From contig NZ_FTMX01000006.1 in the NCBI RefSeq assembly GCF_900156045.1, positions 62,001 to 126,000 of the forward strand: a stretch of 64,000 bases of DNA. Direction: 5' to 3'. Below the pieces are notes generated by a model. It was not told the DNA's origin. It saw only the letters and a program-made list of their open reading frames with translations, and searched no databases. Shown in pieces: positions 15,542 to 24,528 of this stretch (within the stretch, counting starts at the first letter, position 1; every line of letters begins with the position of its first letter). Position numbers and translations under genes: made by a program. The DNA is from Peribacillus simplex. GTDB lineage: Bacteria > Bacillota > Bacilli > Bacillales > DSM-1321.

Positions 15542-16948
15542 ATGAATGAACAGGTGGAACGAATCATCAGTGCAGGAATTGATATTGGCACCAGTACGAC
15601 AAAACTTGTCATCAGCGAGCTTTCGCTTAGGAATGTGGCGGGTGGCGGACAGGTGCCAAAAATCGAAATTACCGATAAGAAAATTCTGTATCGAAGTCCC
15701 ATTTTCAGGACCCCGCTTTTATCCGATTCGGTAATTGATATACCTGCTGTTCAAAGAATGGTGGAAAGTGAATACCATCAGGCCGGGATCACGATCGATA
15801 ACATACAAACAGGGGCTGTCATCATTACGGGGGAAACGGCAACGAAACAAAATGCAGAAGAAATGGTTTACCGGTTATCTAAAGCGGCGGGGGAATTCCT
15901 TGTAGCGGCAGCCGGTCCGGACTTGGAGGGAATCATTGCCGCCAAGGGGTCGGGTGCCCATCAACATTCCATAAAGACCAAAAAGACTGTAGCGAACATA
16001 GACATTGGCGGGGGAACGGCGAATATTGCCGTATACCGTTCCGGTATGCTTTGCGGAACTTGCACACTGCATATAGGAGGCCGTTTGGTGGAGTGGGAGG
16101 GAGTGAAGGTGAAGGTTGCCCCTTCAATAGGGAAATGGCTGAAATCAAAGGGGCACTCTCCTTTGAATGGTGATGGGTCAATCATCACAAATGAAATGGC
16201 GAAGGTGCTTTCGAGGTTTTTGTCTGGTTCATTCACAAAAGAAGATGAACTTCTATTAATTGGGAAGGAGCCATCATGGACAGGGCAAATCGATGTGCTG
16301 ATGTTCTCGGGAGGTGTCAGTGATTGCATCTATCATCAAGAACGGGAGGACAAAAGCTTCCGGGATATCGGCATGATGCTTGCCGCCTCTATTAAGGAAA
16401 ATGAAGAATTGGCTGCATGGGAGTGGGAACAGCCCGTTGAAACGGTTCGGGCGACTGTCCTTGGAGCAGGCGCACATACGACTGAAATAAGCGGTGCGAC
16501 CATCGAGGTGAATGATTCTCATCTGCCCGTTCGCAATATCCCGGTCTATCGGGTCGATTTTCATGACGGGATAGATGATGTAACCGCGAGAATGGCACAA
16601 GCTGTTCAGGATGCGATCACGATATACGATCCCTTGCAGGAGGGCCTGAATTTTGCCTTTTATTTAACGAATTTACCTTATCAATCATTTCGGGACATTC
16701 ACCAGCTCGCAGTCGCTTTTACCGAGGCCTTGATGCAAAAACCGAATCGGCAGCAGCCTCTGATCATTGTCATGGATAGTGATTATGGGAAAGCACTTGG
16801 TCAAACCATTCTAGCGAACCAACCGGATCTGCCGGTCATCTGCATTGATCAGACAGAAGTGGAACATGGTGATTATTTAGATATAGGAAGGCTGCTGCGG
16901 ACAGGGGTCGTTCCGGTTGTAGTAAAAACGCTAACCTTTCACAGGTAG
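15542..16948 (+). CDS. eutA: ethanolamine ammonia-lyase reactivase EutA
   Basis: The 468-residue protein has an actin/Hsp70-like ATPase fold. A phosphate-1 loop (SAGIDIGTSTTKLVIS) and phosphate-2-like motif (ANIDIGGGTANIAVY) are present, with an adenosine motif in LGAGAHTTEISG. EutA exchanges inactivated cobalamin bound to EutBC for fresh adenosylcobalamin at the cost of ATP. ATG 15542 fits GGGGTG eight bases upstream better than GTG 15533. It lies directly before eutB, as in other eut operons. Confidence 0.92.
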   Translation: MNEQVERIISAGIDIGTSTTKLVISELSLRNVAGGGQVPKIEITDKKILYRSPIFRTPLLSDSVIDIPAVQRMVESEYHQAGITIDNIQTGAVIITGETATKQNAEEMVYRLSKAAGEFLVAAAGPDLEGIIAAKGSGAHQHSIKTKKTVANIDIGGGTANIAVYRSGMLCGTCTLHIGGRLVEWEGVKVKVAPSIGKWLKSKGHSPLNGDGSIITNEMAKVLSRFLSGSFTKEDELLLIGKEPSWTGQIDVLMFSGGVSDCIYHQEREDKSFRDIGMMLAASIKENEELAAWEWEQPVETVRATVLGAGAHTTEISGATIEVNDSHLPVRNIPVYRVDFHDGIDDVTARMAQAVQDAITIYDPLQEGLNFAFYLTNLPYQSFRDIHQLAVAFTEALMQKPNRQQPLIIVMDSDYGKALGQTILANQPDLPVICIDQTEVEHGDYLDIGRLLRTGVVPVVVKTLTFHR

Positions 16949-16966
16949 GAAAAGGAGGATTATACG

Positions 16967-18331
16967 ATGAAATTATCCACTCAATACTTTGGGGAAATCC
17001 ATCAATTCAAATCGTTGAAAGAAGTCATGGCCAAAGCGAATGAAGAGAAATCAGGAGATAGGCTTGCGGGAATTGCAGCAGATTCGGTCCAAGAACGGAT
17101 TGCGGCGAAAGCGGTGCTTAGCGAATTGACTTTGGCGGACATCAGGAACTATCCCCTGCTCTCCCCGGAAGAGGATGAGGTGTCGCGGATCATAGATGGT
17201 CTCATCAATGGAACCATCTATCAATCCGTGAAGAACTGGAGCGTTGCCGAGCTGCGTGAATATATTTTGAGTGACGAAACGACCGGCGAGGATTTAAAGC
17301 GATTAAGCAGGGGATTGAATAGTGAAATGATTGCTGCGGCAGCCAAGTTAATGTCGAACCTCGACCTTATCCATGCAGCCAATAAAATCGAAGTGCTCAC
17401 CAAGAATAATAGCACGATCGGATACAAAGGAACGCTTGCTTCGCGGCTTCAGCCTAACCACCCAACCGACAATGTGGATGGCATGCTGGCTTCTTTAAAA
17501 GAAGGCCTCTCCTATGGAGTCGGGGATGCACTCATTGGAATCAACCCTGTCGATGATTCGGTCGAAAGCGTAAAGCGGCTGCTTCATGCGACACAGGATG
17601 TCATCCAGAAGTGGAACATCCCGACCCAAAATTGTGTGCTTGCGCATGTGACCACGCAAATTAAGGCCGTACAGCAGGGTGCGCCTGCCGATATGATTTT
17701 TCAAAGCATCGCCGGAACGGAAACGGCCAATCGTTCTTTTGGAATTAACGTACAAATGCTCGAAGAAGCTAATGAGGTCGCGAAGTCATATGGGACCGGC
17801 ACAGGCCCGCAGCATCTTTATTTTGAAACGGGGCAAGGCTCCGAGTTATCGGCTGAAGCGCATTTTGGAATCGATCAGGTGACGCTTGAGGCCAGGAACT
17901 ATGGATTTGCCCGCTATTTTGATCCGTACATTGTCAATACGGTCGTCGGATTCATCGGACCTGAATATCTATATAACAGCAAGCAGGTCATCCGCGCCGG
18001 GTTAGAAGATCATTTCATGGGAAAAATGCATGGACTGCCGATGGGTGTGGATATTTGCTATACGAATCATATGAAGGCGGATCAAAATGATATCGAGGAC
18101 TTGGGTGTACTTTTAACGGCGGCTGGCGTGAATTTCATCATCGCAACTCCGATGGGGGATGACTGCATGTTAAACTACCAGTCTTTGAGTTACCACGATA
18201 TAGCGACTTTGAGGCAAACGATGGATAAGCGACCCGCCCCATTATATGAAGCCTGGCTGGAGAAGATGGGGATTATGGAGAATGGAAAATTAACAAAGCG
18301 TGCCGGTGATCCGACTATATTTAACCATTAG
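16967..18331 (+). CDS. eutB: ethanolamine ammonia-lyase large subunit EutB
   Basis: The 454-residue protein aligns over the family's full length (MKLSTQYFGEIHQFKSLKEVMAKANE at the start, split by many TIM-barrel strands). Recognisable stretches include TIGYKGTLASRLQPNHPTDN, GDALIGINPVDDS, FETGQGSELSAEAHFG and GLPMGVDICYTNHMKADQND. With EutC it forms the adenosylcobalamin-dependent lyase that converts ethanolamine to acetaldehyde and ammonia. AAGGAGG precedes the ATG. EutC follows after 11 bases. Confidence 0.95.
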   Translation: MKLSTQYFGEIHQFKSLKEVMAKANEEKSGDRLAGIAADSVQERIAAKAVLSELTLADIRNYPLLSPEEDEVSRIIDGLINGTIYQSVKNWSVAELREYILSDETTGEDLKRLSRGLNSEMIAAAAKLMSNLDLIHAANKIEVLTKNNSTIGYKGTLASRLQPNHPTDNVDGMLASLKEGLSYGVGDALIGINPVDDSVESVKRLLHATQDVIQKWNIPTQNCVLAHVTTQIKAVQQGAPADMIFQSIAGTETANRSFGINVQMLEEANEVAKSYGTGTGPQHLYFETGQGSELSAEAHFGIDQVTLEARNYGFARYFDPYIVNTVVGFIGPEYLYNSKQVIRAGLEDHFMGKMHGLPMGVDICYTNHMKADQNDIEDLGVLLTAAGVNFIIATPMGDDCMLNYQSLSYHDIATLRQTMDKRPAPLYEAWLEKMGIMENGKLTKRAGDPTIFNH

Positions 18332-18342
18332 GAGTGGATGAT

Positions 18343-19089
18343 ATGGGAATGAATAATAAGGAAGATTTGGCTGCATTGATGGCTAAAACCCCTGCGCGGA
18401 TAGGGGTGGGCAGGTCAGGGACCCGGCCGAAAACCGATTCTTGGCTGAAATTCCGTTTTGACCATGCGGCGGCCGTCGATGCTGTATATGGTGAAGTCAG
18501 TGATATTCTTTTGAAACGCCTGGATTTATTCAAGGTGAAAACGAAGGCCGATGATAAGGAAGTCTATTTACGGCGTCCGGATTATGGCAGGAAGCTTTCG
18601 GATGAAGCAAAGCGGGTGATAGAAGCCAAATGCATAAAGGCCCCAACGGTTCAAATCATCATTTCCGATGGCTTAAGTGCCAAGGCGATCGAAGAAAATG
18701 TGGAGGATGTCTATTTATCTTTCAAACAATCTTTGGCAGTGGCAGGTCTGGATACAGGTACACCTTTTTATATTGAAAAGGGCCGGGTTGCGGTGATGGA
18801 TGATATCGGTGAAATCCTTGGACCTGAGGTCATTGTCCTGTTGATCGGTGAACGGCCTGGTCTGGTCAGTGCTGAATCATTGAGCGCTTATATATGCTAT
18901 AAACCACGTTTGGGCACCATTGAAGCAGAAAGGATGGTCATTTCCAACATCCATAAAGGAGGGATTCCCCCGGTTGAAGCTGGGGCGCATCTTGGCACGG
19001 TCATTCAAAAGATCCTCAAATACCAAGCGAGCGGCATGTCCCTTGTGAAGAAGGAGCATGAAGAAGAAAAGCGTGAAAAACTCGGCTGA
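18343..19089 (+). CDS. eutC: ethanolamine ammonia-lyase small subunit EutC
   Basis: The 248-residue protein contains the EutC core: LMAKTPARIGVGRSGTRP, FRFDHAAAVDAVYGEV, VQIIISDGLSAKAIEENV, LLIGERPGLVSAESLSAYICY and SNIHKGGIPPVEAGAHLG. It contributes to the adenosylcobalamin binding face with EutB. ATG 18343 was chosen for GGAG spacing. It is the last eut gene here; no shell-protein, EutE, EutD or EutT gene follows, and the operon runs into repeat copies and a hairpin tail. Confidence 0.94.
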   Translation: MGMNNKEDLAALMAKTPARIGVGRSGTRPKTDSWLKFRFDHAAAVDAVYGEVSDILLKRLDLFKVKTKADDKEVYLRRPDYGRKLSDEAKRVIEAKCIKAPTVQIIISDGLSAKAIEENVEDVYLSFKQSLAVAGLDTGTPFYIEKGRVAVMDDIGEILGPEVIVLLIGERPGLVSAESLSAYICYKPRLGTIEAERMVISNIHKGGIPPVEAGAHLGTVIQKILKYQASGMSLVKKEHEEEKREKLG

Positions 19090-19151
19090 ACCACTTTTGT
19101 CTAAAAAGGGGGTTCGGGATGGTCTCATTCCGGACGATGATTAAGACTAGG

Positions 19152-19207
19152 TCGTTGATTTCCTCTCCAGGCACCCGCTTTCTGCGGGCGGTCCGGGGGC
19201 CTCCTCA
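19152..19207. repeat. dispersed repeat, truncated direct copy
   Basis: It begins GTTGATTTCCTCTCCAGGC and holds GGGCGGTCCGGGGGCCTCCT before breaking off. Just upstream, GGGGTTCGGGATGGTCTCA is a flanking motif that recurs near 33.41 kb as a similar stretch. Confidence 0.7.
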
Positions 19208-19241
19208 AACTCGCTTTATATGTTTTTTTTATGAACTCCTT

Positions 19242-19374
19242 ATTGGATTGAAGAAATATGCGACACTCCTGCCGAATAACTGGCTAGCCGAGACCCCACA
19301 GGCACTTGAGCCGAGGAGGCTTGGCAGACAGTCGGCGGAAAGGGAGCGGATTTCTGAAAACGACTGGAACGTTT
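19242..19374. repeat. dispersed repeat, inverted-orientation copy
   Basis: It matches the 33.5 and 33.7 kb copies, with GATTGAAGAAAT, CTGGCTAGCCGAGACCCCAC, GGAGGCTTGGCAGACAGTCG and GGAAAGGGAGCGGATTTCTG. Confidence 0.8.
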
Positions 19375-19381
19375 TTTAAAT

Positions 19382-19446
19382 AAAAAAACTGCAGGCAAAC
19401 TCGCTTTATGCGATTTTGTCTACAGTCTGGGGGAGCGAATCGCTCC
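19382..19446. terminator. repeat tail hairpin plus short terminator-like stem
   Basis: The tail (ACTGCAGGCAAACTCG ... GTCTACAGTCTGG) is followed by GGAGCGA-ATCGCTCC and a T-rich stretch. It separates eutC from the convergent DUF4261 gene and may serve both. Confidence 0.6.
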
Positions 19447-19447
19447 T

Positions 19448-20173
19448 CTATTTACTTGTCCCTAAATTCCATAATCCAAACGGGTTGTAGAATGGATGGT
19501 CTTCTTCATATCTAAAGTCCTGAAGGCCCGTCAATATAAAGTCGGGTGCATCTTGTTGAATGCTAAAGGTTTCGCCATTCTTAAAGAGAGGACGTTCACC
19601 TAAATGGTAATAATTAAATGTGTTTAGCAGCGCAGCCGCTTCTTTCGGACTCATTGTGTTAAGTGTCACGGCATCCGGAAGACCAAAAGCTTTCATTCCG
19701 AATGAACAATAATAATCTTCCTCCCCGATGATCGTGACAAAATGGGCATATACCGAGAGAATATCCGGGCTATGATGAAGATGCTGCCAATCTTCCTTTG
19801 AATGGGCAATTCCAGCCGTTTCTATTTTCACTGCCATTCCGCCTGCCCTTAGGATCGCTGCCCCGGCATCGATCAAATCGATAACAGTTCCGGTATCGGA
19901 TACATCGGCTATAATATAAACGGTAAAGGTATGGTCATTGATTTCCTCTAACGCATTCTCCGAAAAGGCGTCTTTACTGGCGTAGGAAAAGCTCTCTTTT
20001 AAAGTGGGTTCATAATCATGGATCTCCGCCTGAAAAGTAATGTTCTTATCGCTGTTGTGAAAAACATTCCCGGCTAACAGATACCCTTCGCTTTGGGAAG
20101 CGACCGTTTGAATCAATTCTGTCCGGTCCTTCCATTTACCGGGTATCCCGATGATGATTTGGTTGTCCTTCAT
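19448..20173 (-). CDS. DUF4261-type protein
   Basis: The 241-residue soluble protein has no signal peptide. Stretches such as GGMAVKIETAGIAHSKEDWQ, FVTIIGEEDYYCSFGMKAFGLPDAVTL and KEAAALLNTFNYYHL are characteristic of DUF4261 proteins, which in Bacillus often sit next to DUF2185/immunity-type genes. No such partner lies here. The ATG has AGGAGAG upstream. The biochemical role is unknown; an immunity-type or housekeeping role would be a guess. Confidence 0.7.
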   Translation of the reverse strand: MKDNQIIIGIPGKWKDRTELIQTVASQSEGYLLAGNVFHNSDKNITFQAEIHDYEPTLKESFSYASKDAFSENALEEINDHTFTVYIIADVSDTGTVIDLIDAGAAILRAGGMAVKIETAGIAHSKEDWQHLHHSPDILSVYAHFVTIIGEEDYYCSFGMKAFGLPDAVTLNTMSPKEAAALLNTFNYYHLGERPLFKNGETFSIQQDAPDFILTGLQDFRYEEDHPFYNPFGLWNLGTSK

Positions 20174-20435
20174 GGATCATCTCTCCTTTCCAATCACTTC
20201 ATACTATACCACTGCTGATGTTTTCCAAAGTATTTCATATGAAATAGTGCAAGAAACCGATAAATGCCAGAGTGAGGGATGTGCAGGACTTTTTCAAAAT
20301 TATACAATTGATGTATAATATAATCTAGTAAACGTATAGCCTATCTTCAAAGGAATTCCCCTGGTGGGTTTTCTCATAGGGCCGTATCTTAATAATCTAT
20401 TCGTATATATCAATGATGAAAGAGAGTGGAATATA

Positions 20436-21155
20436 ATGGGTCGTAAGTGGAATAACATTAAAGAAAAAAAAGCGTCAAAAGATGCTAATACTAGTCGGAT
20501 TTATGCCAAGTTCGGACGGGAAATATATGTAGTGGCAAAACAAGGTGAACCAGATCCAGAGTCCAATCAGGCATTAAGGGTCGTACTGGAGCGTGCGAAA
20601 ACGTACAATGTCCCAAGAGCGATCATTGACCGTGCGATTGAAAAAGCCAAAGGCGGTTCGGAAGAAAACTATGACGAACTTCGTTATGAAGGATTCGGTC
20701 CGAATGGTTCAATGGTCATCGTGGATGCATTGACAAACAACGTGAACCGGACGGCATCTGATGTGCGTGCCGCATTTGGGAAAAATGGCGGAAATATGGG
20801 TGTCAGCGGATCTGTTGCTTATATGTTCGATGCTACGGCTGTCATCGGGATTGAAGGCAAAACGGCTGATGATGTTCTTGAACTGTTAATGGAAGCGGAT
20901 GTTGATGTACGTGACATCATTGAAGAAGAAGAAAGTGTCATCGTTTATGCCGAACCTGAACAATTCCATGCTGTACAACAAGCTTTCAAGGATGCAGGAA
21001 TCAGCGATTTTACAGTGGCCGAGCTGACGATGCTTGCACAAAATGACCTAACCCTTCCAGAAGATGCACAAGCACAATTCGAAAAAATGATTGATGCATT
21101 GGAAGATTTGGAAGATGTCCAACAAGTTTATCATAATGTAGATCTTGGTGAATGA
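20436..21155 (+). CDS. yeeN: YebC/PmpR-family protein YeeN
   Basis: The 239-residue protein begins [20 protein letters not shown] and is nearly invariant through [20 protein letters not shown] and [20 protein letters not shown], the YeeN branch of the YebC family. Family members are DNA-binding regulators in some bacteria, and recent work assigns YebC proteins a role in easing ribosome stalling at proline runs. ATG 20436 is selected by homology and AGAGAGTGG upstream; an earlier TTG-type start adds an unrelated N-terminus. Two terminators follow. Confidence 0.93.
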   Translation: MGRKWNNIKEKKASKDANTSRIYAKFGREIYVVAKQGEPDPESNQALRVVLERAKTYNVPRAIIDRAIEKAKGGSEENYDELRYEGFGPNGSMVIVDALTNNVNRTASDVRAAFGKNGGNMGVSGSVAYMFDATAVIGIEGKTADDVLELLMEADVDVRDIIEEEESVIVYAEPEQFHAVQQAFKDAGISDFTVAELTMLAQNDLTLPEDAQAQFEKMIDALEDLEDVQQVYHNVDLGE

Positions 21156-21161
21156 TAAAAT

Positions 21162-21200
21162 GAGCAGACCTTTGTTATATGATCAAAGGTCTGCTTATTT
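21162..21200 (+). terminator. terminator of yeeN
   Basis: AGCAGACCTTTG pairs with CAAAGGTCTGCT and is followed by TATTTTATTT. Confidence 0.85.
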
Positions 21201-21208
21201 TATTTGAA

Positions 21209-21252
21209 AGGAAAGAGCCTGTTCCGAATCACGGAACAGGCTCTTTCCTTTT
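21209..21252. terminator. strong symmetric terminator between yeeN and pdaC
   Basis: A 17-bp perfect stem (GGAAAGAGCCTGTTCCG and its complement, five-base loop) is flanked by AAAG and TTTT. It is bidirectional and placed right after the pdaC stop on the minus strand. Confidence 0.88.
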
Positions 21253-21254
21253 GC

Positions 21255-22661
21255 TTATTCATTTATGGTGATTCCGGAAAGTTCACGTTCTTTCTGTACC
21301 TTTTCCAATTCCGAAATTGTGACCAGTTGATAACCTTGGTCATGCAGTTGTTTGATGATTTTTCCTGCAGCCTGGGCGCTAGTTTGATAGATATCATGCA
21401 TTAATATGATACTGCCATCTTTGGCTTTGCTCATCACTTTGTTCACGATTTTCTTTTCATTCCGTTCTTTCCAATCTTCGGGATCGACATCCCAAAGTGT
21501 GACTTTCATATCCTCCATGTATTCACGGACATTATTGTTAATCGCTCCATATGGGGGACGGACGAGATTTGGCTCAGCACCTGTAGCTTTTTCTACAGCG
21601 TCTTGGGTCTTTTCGATTTGACTTTTGATCTTGTTCTTGCTTAAGCGCGTCAGCTGCGGGTGATCCCATGAATGGTTGCCGACCTCATTTCCTTGCTGCA
21701 ACATTTTTTGCAGAACTTCCGGATAATGCTGTACGCGGCTTCCAAGCACGAAAAACGTCGCGTGTCCATCATACTTGTTCAGGTCTTTAAGAATGGACAT
21801 GGTATGACTTGGATGCGGCCCGTCATCGAACGTCAAGGCAATGACCTTTTTTGAAGGGTCGATCCATTCATTTTGCACGGGCAGTTTGGCGACGATATGT
21901 TTCGGCTGCCATTCCTTTACACGATCCGCATTCAAATCTTGACTTTGATATGAATCTAGCAAACTATCTTTAAAAAGTTCCTTCTTGATGGCTATTGTAT
22001 GGATCTTAGTTGAATGATCAGTCTTAACGTGGAATACAAGCGTATCTTTCAAGACTGAAAAAGAATTGAAGTTGGCTGCCTTCAGTTTGTTTTCCTTTTT
22101 AATGAGACTGTTTGAAATGCCTTCTTCTTCCTTCTCCGTTAACTCTTCAAAAACAATATCGGATAAAACGGATAAATAATCAGTATCCGTGGCAAAGATG
22201 TCTTCTATGGAGAGCTTTTGCTGAGATGGAATATCATAAGTGAAGATCTGGGATCCAGACTGCTTCTTTCCTTCCACTTGCTCATATTTATCGAAGGAAA
22301 TCGTAATGGTCTGTTTGCTGAAATGGAGGATCGTATAAGTGAGGTTAAGCTCGGAAGCTTTTCCGTCGGATGCTTTCCATTTCTTTTCATAATCCTTAAT
22401 TTCTTTCTTTATGTAGGCTTCTAGCTGCTTGTCGATATTTTCTAAATGCAGAACGGGCCTGCTGGCTGAATACCCGCCTTTCGTATTATCTTTCACATAC
22501 GTTTGAATATCGGCTTCTGGGTAATTTTTATCAGTTGTATAGGCCGAAACGGTTCTTTTCTTATCAAAAGCAAGGCTTTTGATGGCTAACCCCAACGTTC
22601 CCATGGTAGCGGTTAGACAAAATAGAAAAATAAAGACTTTTTTATAATTTAATTTACTCAT
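21255..22661 (-). CDS. pdaC: peptidoglycan deacetylase PdaC-like
   Basis: The 468-residue exported protein has an N-terminal membrane anchor (VFIFLFCLTATMGTLGLAIK), then a DUF4163/DUF3298-type lysozyme-inhibitor-like region (about residues 60-260). A C-terminal NodB deacetylase domain carries TFDDGPHPSHT, GNHSWDHPQLT, RPPYGAIN and ILMHDIYQ. PdaC removes acetyl groups from muramic acid in peptidoglycan and lowers lysozyme sensitivity. Length and domain order match B. subtilis PdaC. ATG 22661 has GGTGGAG upstream. It is divergent from sigV and preceded by a promoter almost identical to that of sigV. Confidence 0.9.
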   Translation of the reverse strand: MSKLNYKKVFIFLFCLTATMGTLGLAIKSLAFDKKRTVSAYTTDKNYPEADIQTYVKDNTKGGYSASRPVLHLENIDKQLEAYIKKEIKDYEKKWKASDGKASELNLTYTILHFSKQTITISFDKYEQVEGKKQSGSQIFTYDIPSQQKLSIEDIFATDTDYLSVLSDIVFEELTEKEEEGISNSLIKKENKLKAANFNSFSVLKDTLVFHVKTDHSTKIHTIAIKKELFKDSLLDSYQSQDLNADRVKEWQPKHIVAKLPVQNEWIDPSKKVIALTFDDGPHPSHTMSILKDLNKYDGHATFFVLGSRVQHYPEVLQKMLQQGNEVGNHSWDHPQLTRLSKNKIKSQIEKTQDAVEKATGAEPNLVRPPYGAINNNVREYMEDMKVTLWDVDPEDWKERNEKKIVNKVMSKAKDGSIILMHDIYQTSAQAAGKIIKQLHDQGYQLVTISELEKVQKERELSGITINE

Positions 22662-22694
22662 GATGCACTCCACCTCGATAATCATTCTACTATA

Positions 22695-22722
22695 TAGACG
22701 CGCCAAAAGCCTTAAAAGTTTG
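22695..22722 (-). promoter_or_regulatory. ECF (SigV-type) promoter of pdaC
   Basis: On the minus strand CAAACTTTT (22714-22722) and CGTCTA (22695-22700) have 13 bases between them. The same two blocks with the same spacing precede sigV on the other strand, and even GGCT after the -35 block is shared. Confidence 0.75.
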
Positions 22723-22767
22723 TAAAAAATTTCATTTTTTTATATTTATATATTTCTTGTTCATTTT

Positions 22768-22795
22768 CAAACTTTTATGGCTGCAAAAACGTCTA
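22768..22795 (+). promoter_or_regulatory. ECF (SigV-type) autoregulatory promoter of sigV-rsiV
   Basis: CAAACTTTT (22768-22776) and CGTCTA (22790-22795) are separated by 13 bases. The -10 CGTC and AAC-containing -35 are typical of ECF sigma factors of the SigV/SigX group. Confidence 0.78.
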
Positions 22796-22845
22796 TCCTT
22801 TGTACCCAGGATACGTAATTTAAATGTAAGGAGCTCTTTCATGCA

Positions 22846-23361
22846 ATGAAAAATCTAGATATGAATCAATTAATCGCGGCCCGGATAACCGAACGGCAAG
22901 AAAATTTGTACAGACTTGCTTTTTACTATGTTAAAAACCAAGAGGATGCGCTTGATATCGTGCAGGAATCAATCAGGAAAGCGCTGGCCTCCAGCAGCAA
23001 AATCAAAGACGCTGCTTCTATTGATAGCTGGTTATATAAGATCATCGTCCGAACGGCACTGGATGTTTTGCGGAAGAAAAAGAAACTGACCATCGCCGAT
23101 GACGAAACAATAGAATACTTACGCAGCGGTGAGGAAGATCACTATCCTGACCTGGATTTGCAAAAGGCGCTTGAAGGACTTTCGGTCAAGTACAAAACGG
23201 TAGTCGTTCTCCGTTTCTTCGAGGACCTGAAGCTGGAAGAGATAGCGGAAGTGCTGGAAGAGAACGTAAGCACGATTAAAACGAGATTATATAAAGCACT
23301 GCAACTATTGCGGATCAACATGACTGAACGGGAGGAAACGAAAAGATGGAAAAAAAACTAA
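22846..23361 (+). CDS. sigV: ECF sigma factor SigV
   Basis: The 171-residue ECF sigma factor has a region 2 (YRLAFYYVKNQEDALDIVQESI) and region 4 helix-turn-helix (VVLRFFEDLKLEEIAEVLEENVSTIKTRL), closest in my reading to B. subtilis SigV (DDETIEYL and GEEDHY are shared landmarks). SigV responds to lysozyme damage. Its gene overlaps rsiV by 16 bases and is preceded by an ECF-type promoter, consistent with autoregulation. The usual downstream oatA acetyltransferase gene is absent here; the divergent neighbour is pdaC. Confidence 0.9.
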   Translation: MKNLDMNQLIAARITERQENLYRLAFYYVKNQEDALDIVQESIRKALASSSKIKDAASIDSWLYKIIVRTALDVLRKKKKLTIADDETIEYLRSGEEDHYPDLDLQKALEGLSVKYKTVVVLRFFEDLKLEEIAEVLEENVSTIKTRLYKALQLLRINMTEREETKRWKKN

Positions 23362-24215
23362 AAGATCTGCGGGAAGAATATCTTAAAACACCGATACCAA
23401 AGGAATTGAATGATGTCGTTCAAGCGGCCTTGAATGAAAAGCCCAGGAAGAAGCCAAGGGTTGGCAGGAATGTCCTCATGTCAGCGGCTGCAGCGCTTCT
23501 GATTGTGACAGCTTCCGTAAACATCAGTCCGGCAGCGGCGAAAGCCATGAGTGAAATCCCGATAGTCGATAAGGTCATCAAAGTGATTACCTTCGTCGAA
23601 TGGAAAGAAGAAGCGAATAATTCTTCGGCAGTAATCAAGACACCTGCCATATCCGGTCTGGAGAATAAACAGCTCGAAGATAGCTTGAATGAGAAATACT
23701 TATCGGAAAGCAAGCAGCTTTATAAGGAATTCACGGACTCCATGTCAAAACTGAAGGAAGGGGAAAAGGGCAATATGTCGGTGGAAAGCGGATATGTGAT
23801 ATTGACGGATAATGAAACGATCTTATCCGTACAGCGTTATACGGATAAGATTGCTGCTTCCAGTTCTACAGAAAGTCAATTTGATACAGTCGACAAGAAA
23901 AACGAAGTGCTATTAACGCTAAATAGCTTATTTAAAGATGATCGTTATCTTCAGGTGATCAGTGAAAACATCAAAGAACAGATGAAGCGGCAGATGGCAG
24001 AAGATCCGGAAAAGATATATTGGGTCGAAGATGATGACCTTACTGCTTTTAAAGGCATCGATGAAAACCAAAACTTTTATATAAACGAAGATGGCAAGCT
24101 AGTAATCGCCTTTAACAGCTTTGAAGCTGCGCCGGGATATATGGGGGCCGTCGAGTTCGTCATCCCGACAAAGGTGCTGTCAGACCTTCTTGTGGGCGAT
24201 CAATATATCCATTAA
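23346..24215 (+). CDS. rsiV: anti-sigma-V factor RsiV
   Basis: The 289-residue protein has a cytoplasmic N-terminus of about 40 residues (LREEYLKTPIPKELNDVVQ), which would hold SigV. One membrane helix follows (VLMSAAAALLIVTASVNISPAAAKA), with an AxA-like stretch at its outer edge that could be the signal peptidase site. An extracellular DUF3298-type domain ends in FNSFEAAPGYMGAVEFVIPT. In B. subtilis RsiV binds lysozyme directly and is then cleaved stepwise to release SigV. Translational overlap with sigV supports pairing. Confidence 0.9.
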   Translation: MEKKLKDLREEYLKTPIPKELNDVVQAALNEKPRKKPRVGRNVLMSAAAALLIVTASVNISPAAAKAMSEIPIVDKVIKVITFVEWKEEANNSSAVIKTPAISGLENKQLEDSLNEKYLSESKQLYKEFTDSMSKLKEGEKGNMSVESGYVILTDNETILSVQRYTDKIAASSSTESQFDTVDKKNEVLLTLNSLFKDDRYLQVISENIKEQMKRQMAEDPEKIYWVEDDDLTAFKGIDENQNFYINEDGKLVIAFNSFEAAPGYMGAVEFVIPTKVLSDLLVGDQYIH

Positions 24216-24278
24216 AAAAATCTTATTTGTAATTCTTATGACGGGCGGGAGGCTTTTAAAACGGCAAAATACCCATTA

Positions 24279-24333
24279 AAAAAGACGAACCAACGTTACT
24301 TGATTACAGTAACCTTGGCTCGTCTCTTTTTTG
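24279..24333. terminator. terminator shared by rsiV and the small coiled-coil gene
   Basis: A long imperfect stem, AAAGACGA.CCAA.GTTACT paired with AGTAAC.TTGG.TCGTCTCTTTT, lies at the convergent 3' ends and overlaps the last codons of the minus-strand gene. Confidence 0.8.
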
Positions 24334-24528
24334 TTCGAATTTCATCTGGTCCAGTTCCAGCCTCATTTTTTCCGTCTCCATTAGAAAATTTTCATGCTTC
24401 AGTTTCTCAAGTTCCAATTCAACCTTTAGCATATTGTGTTTGGTTTTTGACTGTTTTTCTAAATGGCTTGTCAGTATGCCGATTATAGGGATGGAAAAAA
24501 TCAGCACAACGGTTATAATCCCTAGCAT
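24304..24528 (-). CDS. small membrane-anchored coiled-coil protein
   Basis: The 74-residue protein has one N-terminal membrane helix (MLGIITVVLIFSIPIIGILT) followed by a charged coiled coil (KVELELEKLKHENFLMETEK). The layout resembles small PspB-like or YvlB-neighbour proteins, but I cannot assign a family. GAGGAGG lies upstream of the ATG. It is monocistronic and convergent with rsiV. Confidence 0.65.
   Translation of the reverse strand: MLGIITVVLIFSIPIIGILTSHLEKQSKTKHNMLKVELELEKLKHENFLMETEKMRLELDQMKFEQKRDEPRLL

Noticed and set aside
22750..22850. Third ECF-type promoter upstream of sigV
   Set aside because: Other CGTC matches lack the AAC-type -35 block at the right spacing; only the two listed copies qualify.
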